Shown here: one piece after another, positions 46,330 through 55,174 of the stretch
Position numbering within the stretch: position 1 is the first letter of the stretch
Layout: every line of letters starts with the position of its first letter
DNA from: Planctomycetales bacterium 10988
GTDB lineage: Bacteria > Planctomycetota > Planctomycetia > Pirellulales > Pb10988
NCBI GenBank assembly: GCA_009664345.1
Contig: CP043547.1
Location: 1,488,001 to 1,552,000, forward strand
DNA length: 64,000 bases
Direction: 5' to 3'
Notes under the pieces: generated by a model
Told to the model about the DNA's origin: nothing
The model's database searches: none
Seen by the model: only the letters and a program-made list of their open reading frames with translations
Position numbers and translations under genes: made by a program

Positions 46330-46608
46330 TTAGGATGCGAGTTCGATGCACGATTCGATCGGGGTTCCTTCGAGGGCATCTTCGGCGATTTGAAATTGAT
46401 GCTTGGCAATGCGGCTTGCCAATGGAGCCGAGGTTCCTTCAGATTCGCTTTCTTCAAAACCCGAGACGAGTTCTTGCCGAAGAATACGGACATTTTCCGG
46501 GGCTTCAATGCCGATTCGCACTTTATTGCCATCAATTTTCACGACTTTGATTTTGATTTGATCGCCGATGACAACTTCTTGATTCAGTTTGCGGGTAAGT
46601 ACGAGCAT
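46330..46608 (-). CDS. csrA: Carbon storage regulator CsrA with C-terminal extension
   Basis: 92 residues. MLVLTRKLNQEVVIGDQIKIKVVKIDGNKVRIGIEAPENVRILRQEL is a full CsrA with the N-terminal RNA-contact strand (LTRK) and the R44-region VRILRQEL. CsrA dimers bind GGA in mRNA leaders and control translation. About 35 extra residues follow the usual ~60, with no known motif. SD AAGGAT lies 6 nt before the ATG. No flagellar genes are adjacent. Confidence 0.95.
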   Translation of the reverse strand: MLVLTRKLNQEVVIGDQIKIKVVKIDGNKVRIGIEAPENVRILRQELVSGFEESESEGTSAPLASRIAKHQFQIAEDALEGTPIESCIELAS

Positions 46609-46906
46609 TTTGACATCCTTTTCATTTTTTTAGATGAAGTTTGAAATGTTAGCGAAGGTTTCATTCCCTTCCGCTGGTATTAAGGATCGCCCAAGGGGGT
46701 GACACGTTCGGTCACATCCGCGCGAAAATTCCAAAAATTTCTTCTATTTCTTTTGTAACGCATCTCCCTTTTCTCTTCGCTATTGCCAACAATGTGCTTT
46801 TCGGGGACAGGAAGCTGACTCTGTTCTTAGAAAAATGACGAGCCTCTTGAGGCCGGGAATCGTTTTACTGCGTTAGGGAACAAGAACTTACAGAAAAGAG
46901 AGAAAC

Positions 46907-47746
46907 ATGGGAAAACAACCCTGCTATCTATTAAGAAATTCGTCCGAAAGAATGGGCATTCGGTTCTGGAGCGGATTGCTGCTAAGCTTGGCGATGCTGG
47001 CTTGCTTCAATCAGACGTTCGCTGGAGAGAAGCCGCGGATCGTTTTTTTCATCTCTGAGCCAGAATATGAAACCGAGGTGACCCTGCCGAAGTTTGCGGA
47101 GGAGTGGCTCGACTCGGAACAGTTCGACATCCAATACATCTACAGTTCCGAGAACGACCCCGATCAGTTTCCGAAGTTGAAACAGCTGAATCAAGCGGAT
47201 TGCTTAGTGCTCAGCGTGCGACGAAGAACGCCTTCGGAAAAGCAAATGAAGATCATTCGTCGCTATTTCAAACAAGGAAAGCCGATGGTCGGCATTCGCA
47301 CGGCCAGCCATCCTTTTTCGTTACGTAAGCAGGACCCGCCGGAAGGGAAAGTCGATTGGCCGAACTTCGATGTAGAAGTCCTCGGGGCCCATTATGAAAA
47401 CCATTATTCCAATAAGGGGGGGACCGAGGTTCAGCCTTCCAAAGCAACCGCGGAGCATCCTATCACCCAATTTATGAAGGGTTCGGAAGGATTTCATTCC
47501 GGGGGAACACTCTATCGCTCGGTTGATTTTCAGGAGCAAACCGAAGTTCTGTTGGAAGGCGTTGCTGAAGATAAGGAAGGCGAAATGGTCCGTCATCCGG
47601 TTGCCTGGACGAATCATTACGGCAAGAGTCGGATTTTCTATACGTCTTTAGGCCATCGAGAAGATTTTGAAAGCCCCCTCTTCAACCAGATGCTCCGCAA
47701 TGCGATCTACTGGGCGATAGAGAAAGAGGCGCCTGCCGGGAACTAG
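46907..47746 (+). CDS. Exported ThuA-like domain protein
   Basis: 279 residues with an N-terminal signal (GLLLSLAMLACFNQTFAG, ending ~40); ATG 46952 is an alternative start. The domain KPRIVFFISEPEYETE, LVLSVRRRTPSEKQ, GKPMVGIRTASHPF, GAHYENHYSNKGG, HPVAWTNHYGKSRIFYTSLGH follows the ThuA (trehalose utilisation) pattern, a flavodoxin-like, glutamine-amidotransferase-related fold. Secreted ThuA proteins are abundant in planctomycetes and tied to sugar metabolism, without a firm activity. It stands alone. Confidence 0.85.
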   Translation: MGKQPCYLLRNSSERMGIRFWSGLLLSLAMLACFNQTFAGEKPRIVFFISEPEYETEVTLPKFAEEWLDSEQFDIQYIYSSENDPDQFPKLKQLNQADCLVLSVRRRTPSEKQMKIIRRYFKQGKPMVGIRTASHPFSLRKQDPPEGKVDWPNFDVEVLGAHYENHYSNKGGTEVQPSKATAEHPITQFMKGSEGFHSGGTLYRSVDFQEQTEVLLEGVAEDKEGEMVRHPVAWTNHYGKSRIFYTSLGHREDFESPLFNQMLRNAIYWAIEKEAPAGN

Positions 47747-47802
47747 CCAAGTTGAGATTTGATCGGAAATGGTCAGTGAGTTTTGTTTGATTCAGTTTTT
47801 AG

Positions 47803-49398
47803 CTATTGAGAGCAAAACTCGCTGATCATCAAGATGCCCTCGATGCGATCTGCCGGCGTTTCCAAAGCCGCTGTCATGGTTACCTTGACCGAGATCGGTT
47901 CTTTCGCTTGATTGAGATGCGTCATCGGTACCCGCGAAACGACTTCTTTCATGAGGACAGTTCCTAACTGCGAATAGATTGCTTCTCGGTCTTCTTCCGC
48001 TAGCAAAATCGAAACATGTTCCCCTTTGACCTCTTCGAGAGAGAAGCCATACAGAGAAGCTGCCGCGTCATTCCAACTTTCAATCAAACCTTCTAGAGAC
48101 AATTGAATCAACGGGAAGGCATCGAGTTGAAACAGTGCATTCCAATGTCGTGCTGATTTCTTGTCGAGCATTTCTTGGGTCACATCTCGGGAGATCCCGG
48201 CGATTCCCAAGATTTCCCCGTCCGAAGACCGAATCGGAGCGAGACTAAGCATCACTTCGAGCATTTGCCCCGTTTTGGACCGACGTTGCGTCCGAAAGGG
48301 TGGGAGAATCTCGCCGGCGGTGATTTGTTGAATAATGGCTTTGGTTTCTCGGCGTAACTCTTCGGGAGCTAGAATCGAAACGTGCTGTCCGATGATTTCG
48401 CTTGCTTGATAGCCGTATATTTTTTCGGCACCAGGATTCCAGCTAAGGAGGTGTCCCTCTAAATCGGTGACGGTAATCGCTTCCTGGGCAACTTCAAAGA
48501 AAGCAGCCAAGAAATTAACCGCCTTTTCCGCCCGTTGTTCGGAGGTGACATCTCGGGCCATCCCTAACAGCCCAATGATCTCTCCCCGTTCATCGCGGAT
48601 GGCCGTTTTCAGAAGTCGGACAAAGATCGTCTTCCCGGAACCAGGTTGTTCTATTTCATCAATCGTATCAAGCAATTCTCCGTTTTCAAAAATTGTCTCG
48701 TCATCCTCTAAGATGACCTTTGCTTGCTCTTCCGAATAAAGCTCATTGGTTTTTTTTCCCACGATTTCTTCCCGTGGGAGCCCAAGAAGTTCTCCAAAGG
48801 ACTGGTTGCAATATTCATACTTCCCGGACTTGTCCTTGCGAAAAACAGCCCAAGGCATTTGTTCCACGAGGATTTGATAAGAAGTTTCGGATTTTCGCAG
48901 TGCAGCCTGAGTCTCCACCAAATCGGTAATATCCCGAGAAATGCCAAACGTACCGATCAGCTCTTTTTCACTATTAAATAGAGGAAGCTTCGAAGTCGAA
49001 ACCCACCGTTTCAACCCGTGGGCCCATTCTTCTTTCTCGACCTTGCCGATGATCGGTTTGTGCTGCTTCATCACGACCTCTTCATCGTGACGTTTATGCT
49101 TCGCATTCTCTGGATCAAAAAAATCGAAGTCCGTTTGTCCGATCGCATTTTCAGCGGTCTCGACCCCATGCGAGGATGCCAAGGATTGGCTTACTCGAAA
49201 GAATTGGCTCTCTTTATTCTTAAAGTAGATTTTATCAGGAATATGATCCATCAGTTGCAGAAAGAGCTGCTGATCGATTTGTAATTGTCGCTTCTCTTCT
49301 TCAAGCTCCGCGATTCGCTCTTGGGCCAAACGGAGCTGAGATTGTACTTCTTCCAGGATAGAAGCAGGTTCTTCGTAAGGGGAGGTTCCAGGATGCAT
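47803..49398 (-). CDS. Four-PAS sensory protein without output domain
   Basis: 531 residues. A coiled-coil start (LRLAQERIAELEEEKRQLQ) is followed by four PAS domains near 40-165, 170-290, 295-415 and 420-530; linkers with FGISRDITDLVE, LGMARDVTSEQ and AGISRDVTQEM mark PAS C-termini. There is no kinase, GGDEF, HTH or receiver after the last PAS, so it would act by binding a partner, or be a scaffold. Cytoplasmic, no membrane helix. The upstream 230 bp are very AT-rich. Confidence 0.85.
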   Translation of the reverse strand: MHPGTSPYEEPASILEEVQSQLRLAQERIAELEEEKRQLQIDQQLFLQLMDHIPDKIYFKNKESQFFRVSQSLASSHGVETAENAIGQTDFDFFDPENAKHKRHDEEVVMKQHKPIIGKVEKEEWAHGLKRWVSTSKLPLFNSEKELIGTFGISRDITDLVETQAALRKSETSYQILVEQMPWAVFRKDKSGKYEYCNQSFGELLGLPREEIVGKKTNELYSEEQAKVILEDDETIFENGELLDTIDEIEQPGSGKTIFVRLLKTAIRDERGEIIGLLGMARDVTSEQRAEKAVNFLAAFFEVAQEAITVTDLEGHLLSWNPGAEKIYGYQASEIIGQHVSILAPEELRRETKAIIQQITAGEILPPFRTQRRSKTGQMLEVMLSLAPIRSSDGEILGIAGISRDVTQEMLDKKSARHWNALFQLDAFPLIQLSLEGLIESWNDAAASLYGFSLEEVKGEHVSILLAEEDREAIYSQLGTVLMKEVVSRVPMTHLNQAKEPISVKVTMTAALETPADRIEGILMISEFCSQ

Positions 49399-49627
49399 GT
49401 TATATTTTTAATTGTATGGAAGAGAAGTCAAAATGTAGGGGTTGGGGACTTCGAAGAGGCTTGGCGTATCAATAGTTGCTGAATATGTATAATACTAAAG
49501 TAAGTTCATTATAATATGTGAAATAAACTATTTTGTATCATAATATCTTCTATACAAAAATATGGGTGTGTTTGACAAGTACTTATGATAAATTTTTATA
49601 GTAATTATAAATTATTTTTAGGTTGAG

Positions 49628-50839
49628 CTATGGATTGCGAGGCAGAACGGTGATTTCTTCATTCACAGAATAGGTTTTATTTCCTGGAGGGAACTGAATC
49701 CAAACCTGGGCCTGACAAATCGTTCGCAGGTCCGCGGAACCTTGCCAAGGGAGTGGGCGAACCATATTCTCAGTAACCCACGTTCCAGGGTGGTAAGACT
49801 CGCGAGGACCAAAGTGTTCGAAGGATTCAGCCAAATAAGTCTTCTGGAAAGGAAGTTGAGCAGGAAGACCTTGCATTATCAACAAGGCCGGAAGGACAAA
49901 GAGCTGAAAACAAACCAAGCCGCTGACGGGATTTCCGGGCAATCCGAAGACCAAGGTTTTGCCATTCTCCCCTTCCAGAGTTCCAAACCAAAGCGGTTTT
50001 CCTGGCTTGACTTGGACCTTATGAAAGACTTGATGAACCCCTAAGTTTTGAAGAACCATGGGGATATGATCTTTGGTGCCTGCTGAAACGCCTCCGGAAA
50101 TCAACAAAATATCGTATTCCAAACCGCTGGCGATTCGTTCCCAAAGTTGATTGGGGTCGTCGGGAGCAATCCCTAACCCACGCCCCAGGGCACCGGATTG
50201 TTGGATCGCGGCCAGCAACAAAGGGGTATTCGAATTGCGAATCTGCCCCGGCTGAAGCGATTCGGTGAGGGGAACGACTTCATCCCCAGTTGCCAAGTGA
50301 GCGACTTTCGGCTCAGGGATCACTTTGACGCTACTATATCCAAGTTCCGCCAGAAGCCCGATCTCTGCCACTTGCAGACGATGCCCCGGATGGAGAACCG
50401 TCTCCCCTTCCGACATGGAAGCCCCTTTCGACAGAATCCATTGTCCTGATTGGACTTGGGGATCGTCGATCTTCACCAACTGGGTTGATGCCTCGAAAGT
50501 AGACTGTTCGGACATCACAATGGTGTCCGCACCTTCCGGAATCGGAGCCCCGGTCATGATTCGTGAAGCAGTGCCAGAAATGACCGTTTTAGTTGGAAGT
50601 TCCCCAGCGGTGATTTCTTCGAGAAACTGAAGTTCACCCTGCCCATTCAATAAATCTTCGAAGCGAATTGCGTAACCATCCCGCAGAGATTTATCAAACG
50701 GAGGTGAATTCTCCCTTGCAATGATTTCTTGAGCGAGGATTCGTCCTTGAACTCTCGGAAGTGGAAGCGGGACGGCAGGAAGCGGCTCCGCATGAGCCAG
50801 GATTGCCTGCCGTGCTTCTTCGACCGATAGGGGATTCAC
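49628..50839 (-). CDS. moeA: Molybdopterin molybdenumtransferase
   Basis: 403 residues. MoeA motifs: the N-terminal NSPPFDKSLRDGYAIR, MTGAPIPEGADTIV, LATGDEVVP, GQIRNSNTPLL, LLISGGVSAGTKDHIP, VQVKPGKPLWFG and GLPGNPVSGLVCF. The enzyme inserts molybdate into adenylated molybdopterin. The first motif reads DKSLRDGYA where the usual form is D-N-S-x-M-D-G-Y-A. It starts 39 nt after the aspS stop on the same strand. Confidence 0.93.
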   Translation of the reverse strand: MNPLSVEEARQAILAHAEPLPAVPLPLPRVQGRILAQEIIARENSPPFDKSLRDGYAIRFEDLLNGQGELQFLEEITAGELPTKTVISGTASRIMTGAPIPEGADTIVMSEQSTFEASTQLVKIDDPQVQSGQWILSKGASMSEGETVLHPGHRLQVAEIGLLAELGYSSVKVIPEPKVAHLATGDEVVPLTESLQPGQIRNSNTPLLLAAIQQSGALGRGLGIAPDDPNQLWERIASGLEYDILLISGGVSAGTKDHIPMVLQNLGVHQVFHKVQVKPGKPLWFGTLEGENGKTLVFGLPGNPVSGLVCFQLFVLPALLIMQGLPAQLPFQKTYLAESFEHFGPRESYHPGTWVTENMVRPLPWQGSADLRTICQAQVWIQFPPGNKTYSVNEEITVLPRNP

Positions 50840-50878
50840 AGTGGCAAATCCATTCTCTACAAGAAGTTAGGTTAAGGA

Positions 50879-52720
50879 TTAGGAAGTCGCGGAAGAAGGC
50901 GAAGTCCCCGGTTCGGTTTTCTGCGGGGCGTTCTTCTGCTTCTTCGGCTTGGGAAGTTCCAAACGGATGTGCAATTCCTTGAGTTGTTCTGGGCTGACTT
51001 CGCTGGGGGCATCCATCAAGAGGTCCTCCGCACCCGGCGTCATCGGGAAGGCGATCACTTCACGAATGCTCGTTTCATCCGCCAACATCATGACGATGCG
51101 ATCGACACCGGGAGCAATCCCACCGTGAGGAGGTGCCCCGAATTGGAAGGCTCGAATCATGCCGCCGAACTGCTTATCGACGACAGAGTTATCATAGCCC
51201 GCAATCTCAAAGGCTTTATACATAATGTCCGGACGGTGGTTCCGAATCGCTCCGCTAGAAAGCTCAACTCCATTGCAGACGATATCATATTGAAAAGCCA
51301 GGATGTCGAGCGGGTCTTTATTTAACAGAGCGTCCATTCCCCCTTGCGGCATGGAGAAAGGATTGTGCGAGAATTCGATCTTGCCGGTCTCTTCCTCTTG
51401 CTCGAACATCGGATAATCGACGATCCAACAGAACTTATAGACATTCTTTTCGAAGCGATCGAGTTGCTTGGCGATCTCGACTCGGAGACGACCTGCAAGT
51501 TGGGCCACGAAGTTTTCCGCACCAGCGAGCAGGAAGCAAGTTGCCCCTTCGCCACAGCCGGGGAGTTGTTTGAGTTTTTCCAATTCGGCCTCGCCGAGAT
51601 ATTTCGCGACGGGGCCTTTTAGCTTGCCGCCCCCTTTGGGAAAGACCACATAAGCCAAGCCGCGGGCACCGTTCTCTTTGGCAAAAGCCTCCAAGCCATC
51701 GACGAACGATCTTGGTTGCCCTTCGGTTTCCGGAATCGGGAGGGCACGCACGACACCGCCTTGTTCGACAGCACTGCGGAAGACGCGGAAGTCCGATTCC
51801 TTAAAGATTTCACTGACGTCTTGAATTTCAAACGGAATCCGCAAGTCAGGTTTGTCCGAACCGTAACGCATCATCGCTTCCCGGTAAGGAATCCGCGGAA
51901 AAGGCGTTTCGGTCACTGGCCAATCGGAATATTTGTCAAATAGATGCGTCATCAAGCGTTCGATGACTTCGAAGACATCGTCTTGCTCGACGAAAGCCAT
52001 CTCCATATCGAGTTGATAAAATTCCCCCGGCGAGCGATCGGCTCGGGCATCTTCATCCCGAAAACAGGGGGCAATTTGGAAATAGCGTGGAAAGCCGGAA
52101 ACCATCAAGAGTTGCTTGAACTGTTGCGGTGCTTGCGGAAGGGCATAAAATTTCCCAGGATGAACCCGGCTTGGGACCAAATAATCACGGGCACCTTCCG
52201 GAGAACTCTTGGTCAAAATCGGTGTCTGGATCTCCATGAAATCCATCGTTTGCATCTGCTCACGGATCGAGGCAATCACCTGAGATCGGAGCATGATTTT
52301 CTTTTGCATCGATTCGCGGCGGAGGTCGAGGAAACGATATTTCAGCCGCATGCTCTCGGGGACATCGTTTTCATCCGCAACCTGCAGAGGAAGAATTTCA
52401 GCGGAAGATTGAACTTCCAGCTCATCGACAATCACTTCCACTTCCCCGGTTGGAATTTTTTCATTGATATTTTCTTCTGGGCGGTGGCAAACTTTTCCGG
52501 TGACCGTGATCACACTTTCCACACGAAGATGTTTCGTTTCTTCAAAACAATCTCGATCAGGCCGGACCACCACTTGGGTGACGCCATGTGCATCACGCAA
52601 GTCGATAAAGAGAATGCCGCCGTGATCGCGTTGACGATGAATCCAGCCGGATAGGCGAACGGTTTCCCCTTCGTGGGAAGTTCGAAGTTCTTGACAAGTG
52701 TGGGTCGAATAGCGATTCAT
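50879..52720 (-). CDS. aspS: Aspartyl-tRNA synthetase
   Basis: 613 residues, bacterial type with GAD insertion. N-terminal OB fold (VRLSGWIHRQRDHGGILFIDLRD), class II motif 1-2 (FMEIQTPILTKSSPEGARDYLVPSR, FKQLLMVSGFPRYFQIAPCFRDEDARADRSP) and motif 3 (GIAPGVDRIVMML). Charges tRNA-Asp (possibly tRNA-Asn as well). A Lys/Pro/Thr-rich tail of ~25 residues follows the catalytic core. Confidence 0.97.
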   Translation of the reverse strand: MNRYSTHTCQELRTSHEGETVRLSGWIHRQRDHGGILFIDLRDAHGVTQVVVRPDRDCFEETKHLRVESVITVTGKVCHRPEENINEKIPTGEVEVIVDELEVQSSAEILPLQVADENDVPESMRLKYRFLDLRRESMQKKIMLRSQVIASIREQMQTMDFMEIQTPILTKSSPEGARDYLVPSRVHPGKFYALPQAPQQFKQLLMVSGFPRYFQIAPCFRDEDARADRSPGEFYQLDMEMAFVEQDDVFEVIERLMTHLFDKYSDWPVTETPFPRIPYREAMMRYGSDKPDLRIPFEIQDVSEIFKESDFRVFRSAVEQGGVVRALPIPETEGQPRSFVDGLEAFAKENGARGLAYVVFPKGGGKLKGPVAKYLGEAELEKLKQLPGCGEGATCFLLAGAENFVAQLAGRLRVEIAKQLDRFEKNVYKFCWIVDYPMFEQEEETGKIEFSHNPFSMPQGGMDALLNKDPLDILAFQYDIVCNGVELSSGAIRNHRPDIMYKAFEIAGYDNSVVDKQFGGMIRAFQFGAPPHGGIAPGVDRIVMMLADETSIREVIAFPMTPGAEDLLMDAPSEVSPEQLKELHIRLELPKPKKQKNAPQKTEPGTSPSSATS

Positions 52721-53293
52721 GGTGGCAGACTCTTCAGTGAAGAACAGAACTTCCGGAAAGGATGGTGTGGATTCTATTACGTTTCGCGATTCCGGGCTGT
52801 TTTGTCCTTAAACGGTGACAGAAAAAAGCTTTTTGCGTAAAAGCCCCCTAAATAACAACAAAAATGAAAGGGCTTTTGGAAAGTTTGGTCGGGGAGGAAT
52901 TACCTGGGTGTAACGACACAATCGGTTGGACAAATCGCGTGTTGGACGATTTTCCTGAAATCAACCGGGTTTTGAACACGGGTTGTTCAACCTGTTCTCC
53001 TGAAAGCAGTTCTGGAAAACCTTGACGACGGGATGCTCCTCAGCGACTCATGATAGAGACCGAACGCAAACCGTCAAGCGGTCTTCAGCCTGAGATGTCG
53101 TTTGTTTCTTCAACTTTGCCCCTAGTTCCCCTCGGCTGGGGGCGATATGTTAAGATTGCAAAATTTCACAAGCGAGTCAAAATAGTCAGTGAAGGTACTT
53201 TTAGAGTCCGTGGTTAAAAGTGTCGCACCACTCATTTTGACCATAAACACTTTGCAACTCTCCCTTGGTAAAGGATAGCACTAGAGGCCGGTC
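52721..53293. other. Divergent intergenic region with two inverted repeats
   Basis: 573 bp between aspS (minus) and the acyltransferase gene (plus). AAAAGCCC at 52839 pairs with GGGCTTTT at 52870-52877 around a 23-nt loop. TTGAACA-CGGGT-TGTTCAA lies at 52972-52990. Neither matches a T-box or other riboswitch I know. No ORF is convincing; an unrecognised small RNA is possible. Confidence 0.4.
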
Positions 53294-54604
53294 ATGCAGG
53301 AACGTTACTTCGAACAACCTTATGAGTTTATTTCGCCTTATCGAAGAACGTTTTGGATTCGCTTGTTCACTCCGATTATTCGTTGGAAGTTGAAAGATGA
53401 ATTTCAAATCCACCATCTCGAATATCGAGGGTTAGAGCATCTGGAATCCCTCATTGAAAAAGATGCTGGGATTTTGCTGACTCCGAATCATAATCGCTTG
53501 GCCGATTCCCCGGTGCTGGGAATCCTTGGTCTTCGCGTCGATCGGTATTTACACTGGGTCGCCTCCTATCATCTTTTTAAACAAAGTCGCTTTCGCAAAT
53601 GGTTCCTCAAACGGATGGGGGCTTTTAGTATTCTCCGAGAAGGAACCGATCGCGAGGCCATAAAAGCTTGCGGGGAGATTTTGCAAACTCAGGATCGCCT
53701 GCTTAATATCTTTCCCGAAGGGACTTGGTTTCGTCAGAATGATCGCTTGGGCCCACTGCAAGATGGGGTCGCTTTTATCGTTCGCCAAACCTTACGCAAA
53801 GCAGAACGGCCCATATATATCGTTCCGATTGCCATTAAGTATTGGGTATTGAAAGACCCCACCGAAGAAATCAATCAACGGCTTTCCAAGCTTGAGCGGG
53901 GGCTCCATTGGGAACCGAAAACTTACCTCGATCCGGTTGATCGCATTGGCCGCATTTGCAATGCCTATCTCTCTGTCAAAGAAATTGAAACATTTGGCAA
54001 AGCCCATTCAGGTAGCCAAGACTTACGAATCGAGCAATTGGTTCAGAAAAAATTGTTTGAAATTGAAAAACGCTACTATGGCGAAGTTGGCGATGGGGCC
54101 TATCTGGCCAGGGTTCGTCGCTTACGTCAAAAGCTGGTGAAGATGCTCTGGGATGCGAATCTTGAACGAGCGGAAAAGAGCCGAGCGAAGGCAGACCTGA
54201 ACGATCTTCTTTTCTGTGAACTTGCCGCGGCCCATTCGGAAGCTTATCTGATTGAGAATCCAACTTATGAACGGATTGTGGAAGCAGTCCTTCGTTTGGA
54301 AGAATCGCTCTCCGACACGGAGGAACCGATTGTTCCGATGGGAGCCGTAGTTGCCATCGGAAAACCAATCCGTCCTGAAGAGTTTCCGCCGGCTGGGAGA
54401 AAAGAGCGGAAGCTAGGCGATCCCTTGATGAAAGAGCTTCGCTTTCAAATGGAAAAACTTTTACAGGAAACGGTTGAAGCCGGGCCACCGGAGTCTTGGA
54501 ATTGTCCAAAACCTAGAATCATCCCGGCACGCCCCGATCGCGAAGGGACCGATATTGATTCAGATATTGACGGGGCAATTTACGATCCGGCGACCTCATC
54601 TTGA
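53294..54604 (+). CDS. PlsC-type lysophospholipid acyltransferase with C-terminal extension
   Basis: 436 residues. The acyltransferase box NHNRLAD (His66, Asp71) and the FPEGTW motif (~140) define the PlsC/AGPAT fold, which acylates lysophosphatidate or similar acceptors at the inner membrane. The first ~245 residues cover the enzyme; the remaining ~190 are charged and helical (EIEKRYYGEVGDGAYLARVRRL) and not familiar. The 3' end overlaps the convergent small gene by 25 nt. Confidence 0.88.
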   Translation: MQERYFEQPYEFISPYRRTFWIRLFTPIIRWKLKDEFQIHHLEYRGLEHLESLIEKDAGILLTPNHNRLADSPVLGILGLRVDRYLHWVASYHLFKQSRFRKWFLKRMGAFSILREGTDREAIKACGEILQTQDRLLNIFPEGTWFRQNDRLGPLQDGVAFIVRQTLRKAERPIYIVPIAIKYWVLKDPTEEINQRLSKLERGLHWEPKTYLDPVDRIGRICNAYLSVKEIETFGKAHSGSQDLRIEQLVQKKLFEIEKRYYGEVGDGAYLARVRRLRQKLVKMLWDANLERAEKSRAKADLNDLLFCELAAAHSEAYLIENPTYERIVEAVLRLEESLSDTEEPIVPMGAVVAIGKPIRPEEFPPAGRKERKLGDPLMKELRFQMEKLLQETVEAGPPESWNCPKPRIIPARPDREGTDIDSDIDGAIYDPATSS

Positions 54605-55029
54605 GACATGGCTTCCCACCATCGCGGGAACGTTACAAAGCGATGAATCAGATTTTGCAATCCTTTTTTGCTCAGCGGCAAATGATAATTGAGTGCCCCG
54701 CCGCCCGATCCGGTATTTGGTTCAGAGATCGAGATTGTCAGTTGGAATGCCTCTTCTTGCTGCTGCACTTGCAATTGAACACTATTCCCGAGATCTGCGA
54801 GCGAGCATTCCTTGGCTTCTCCGGCGGCAAGCTGTTGCAACGACTGCTGAAAACCATCAATCGCATCCGTGCCCAGCCAAATATCAGTTCCTTCATAGCG
54901 AAACCTGCCGGAGCGGTGAGGAAGCTCCAGAATAAATAATGCTCGAAAAGTGGGAAAGCCTGGTTCGACTTCCAACGGGGCAATCGTGATCATGCTTTCC
55001 GTCATGCCATTTGCTTCATCTAGCCTCAT
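54580..55029 (-). CDS. Small uncharacterised protein, WapI/DUF6228-like pattern
   Basis: Up to 149 residues; starts at codon 9 or 13 are also possible. Pattern FRALFILELPHRSGRFRYEGTDIWLGTDAIDGFQQSLQQLAAG followed by a beta-rich half resembles small WapI/DUF6228-type proteins, some of which are immunity proteins, but no toxin gene is adjacent. It overlaps the end of the acyltransferase gene tail to tail. Assignment is weak. Confidence 0.5.
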   Translation of the reverse strand: MRLDEANGMTESMITIAPLEVEPGFPTFRALFILELPHRSGRFRYEGTDIWLGTDAIDGFQQSLQQLAAGEAKECSLADLGNSVQLQVQQQEEAFQLTISISEPNTGSGGGALNYHLPLSKKGLQNLIHRFVTFPRWWEAMSQDEVAGS

Positions 55030-55174
55030 CGGTCAAGTACTTTCTATCTTGCTGGATTCTACTTAGCGCCACTAGAGATGGCATCTCAGAAGTGAATGAA
55101 GTCAGGTGTTACAGATTACAAGTTGTTTTTAAATGTTCACGAGTGTCAAACTTCAAGAAAGAAATCACTCAAAA

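Noticed and set aside
52826-52840. AAAAAAGCTTTTTG near aspS as a member of the A5N4T5 set
   Set aside because: The core is 2 bp, not 4; it is a different symmetric run.
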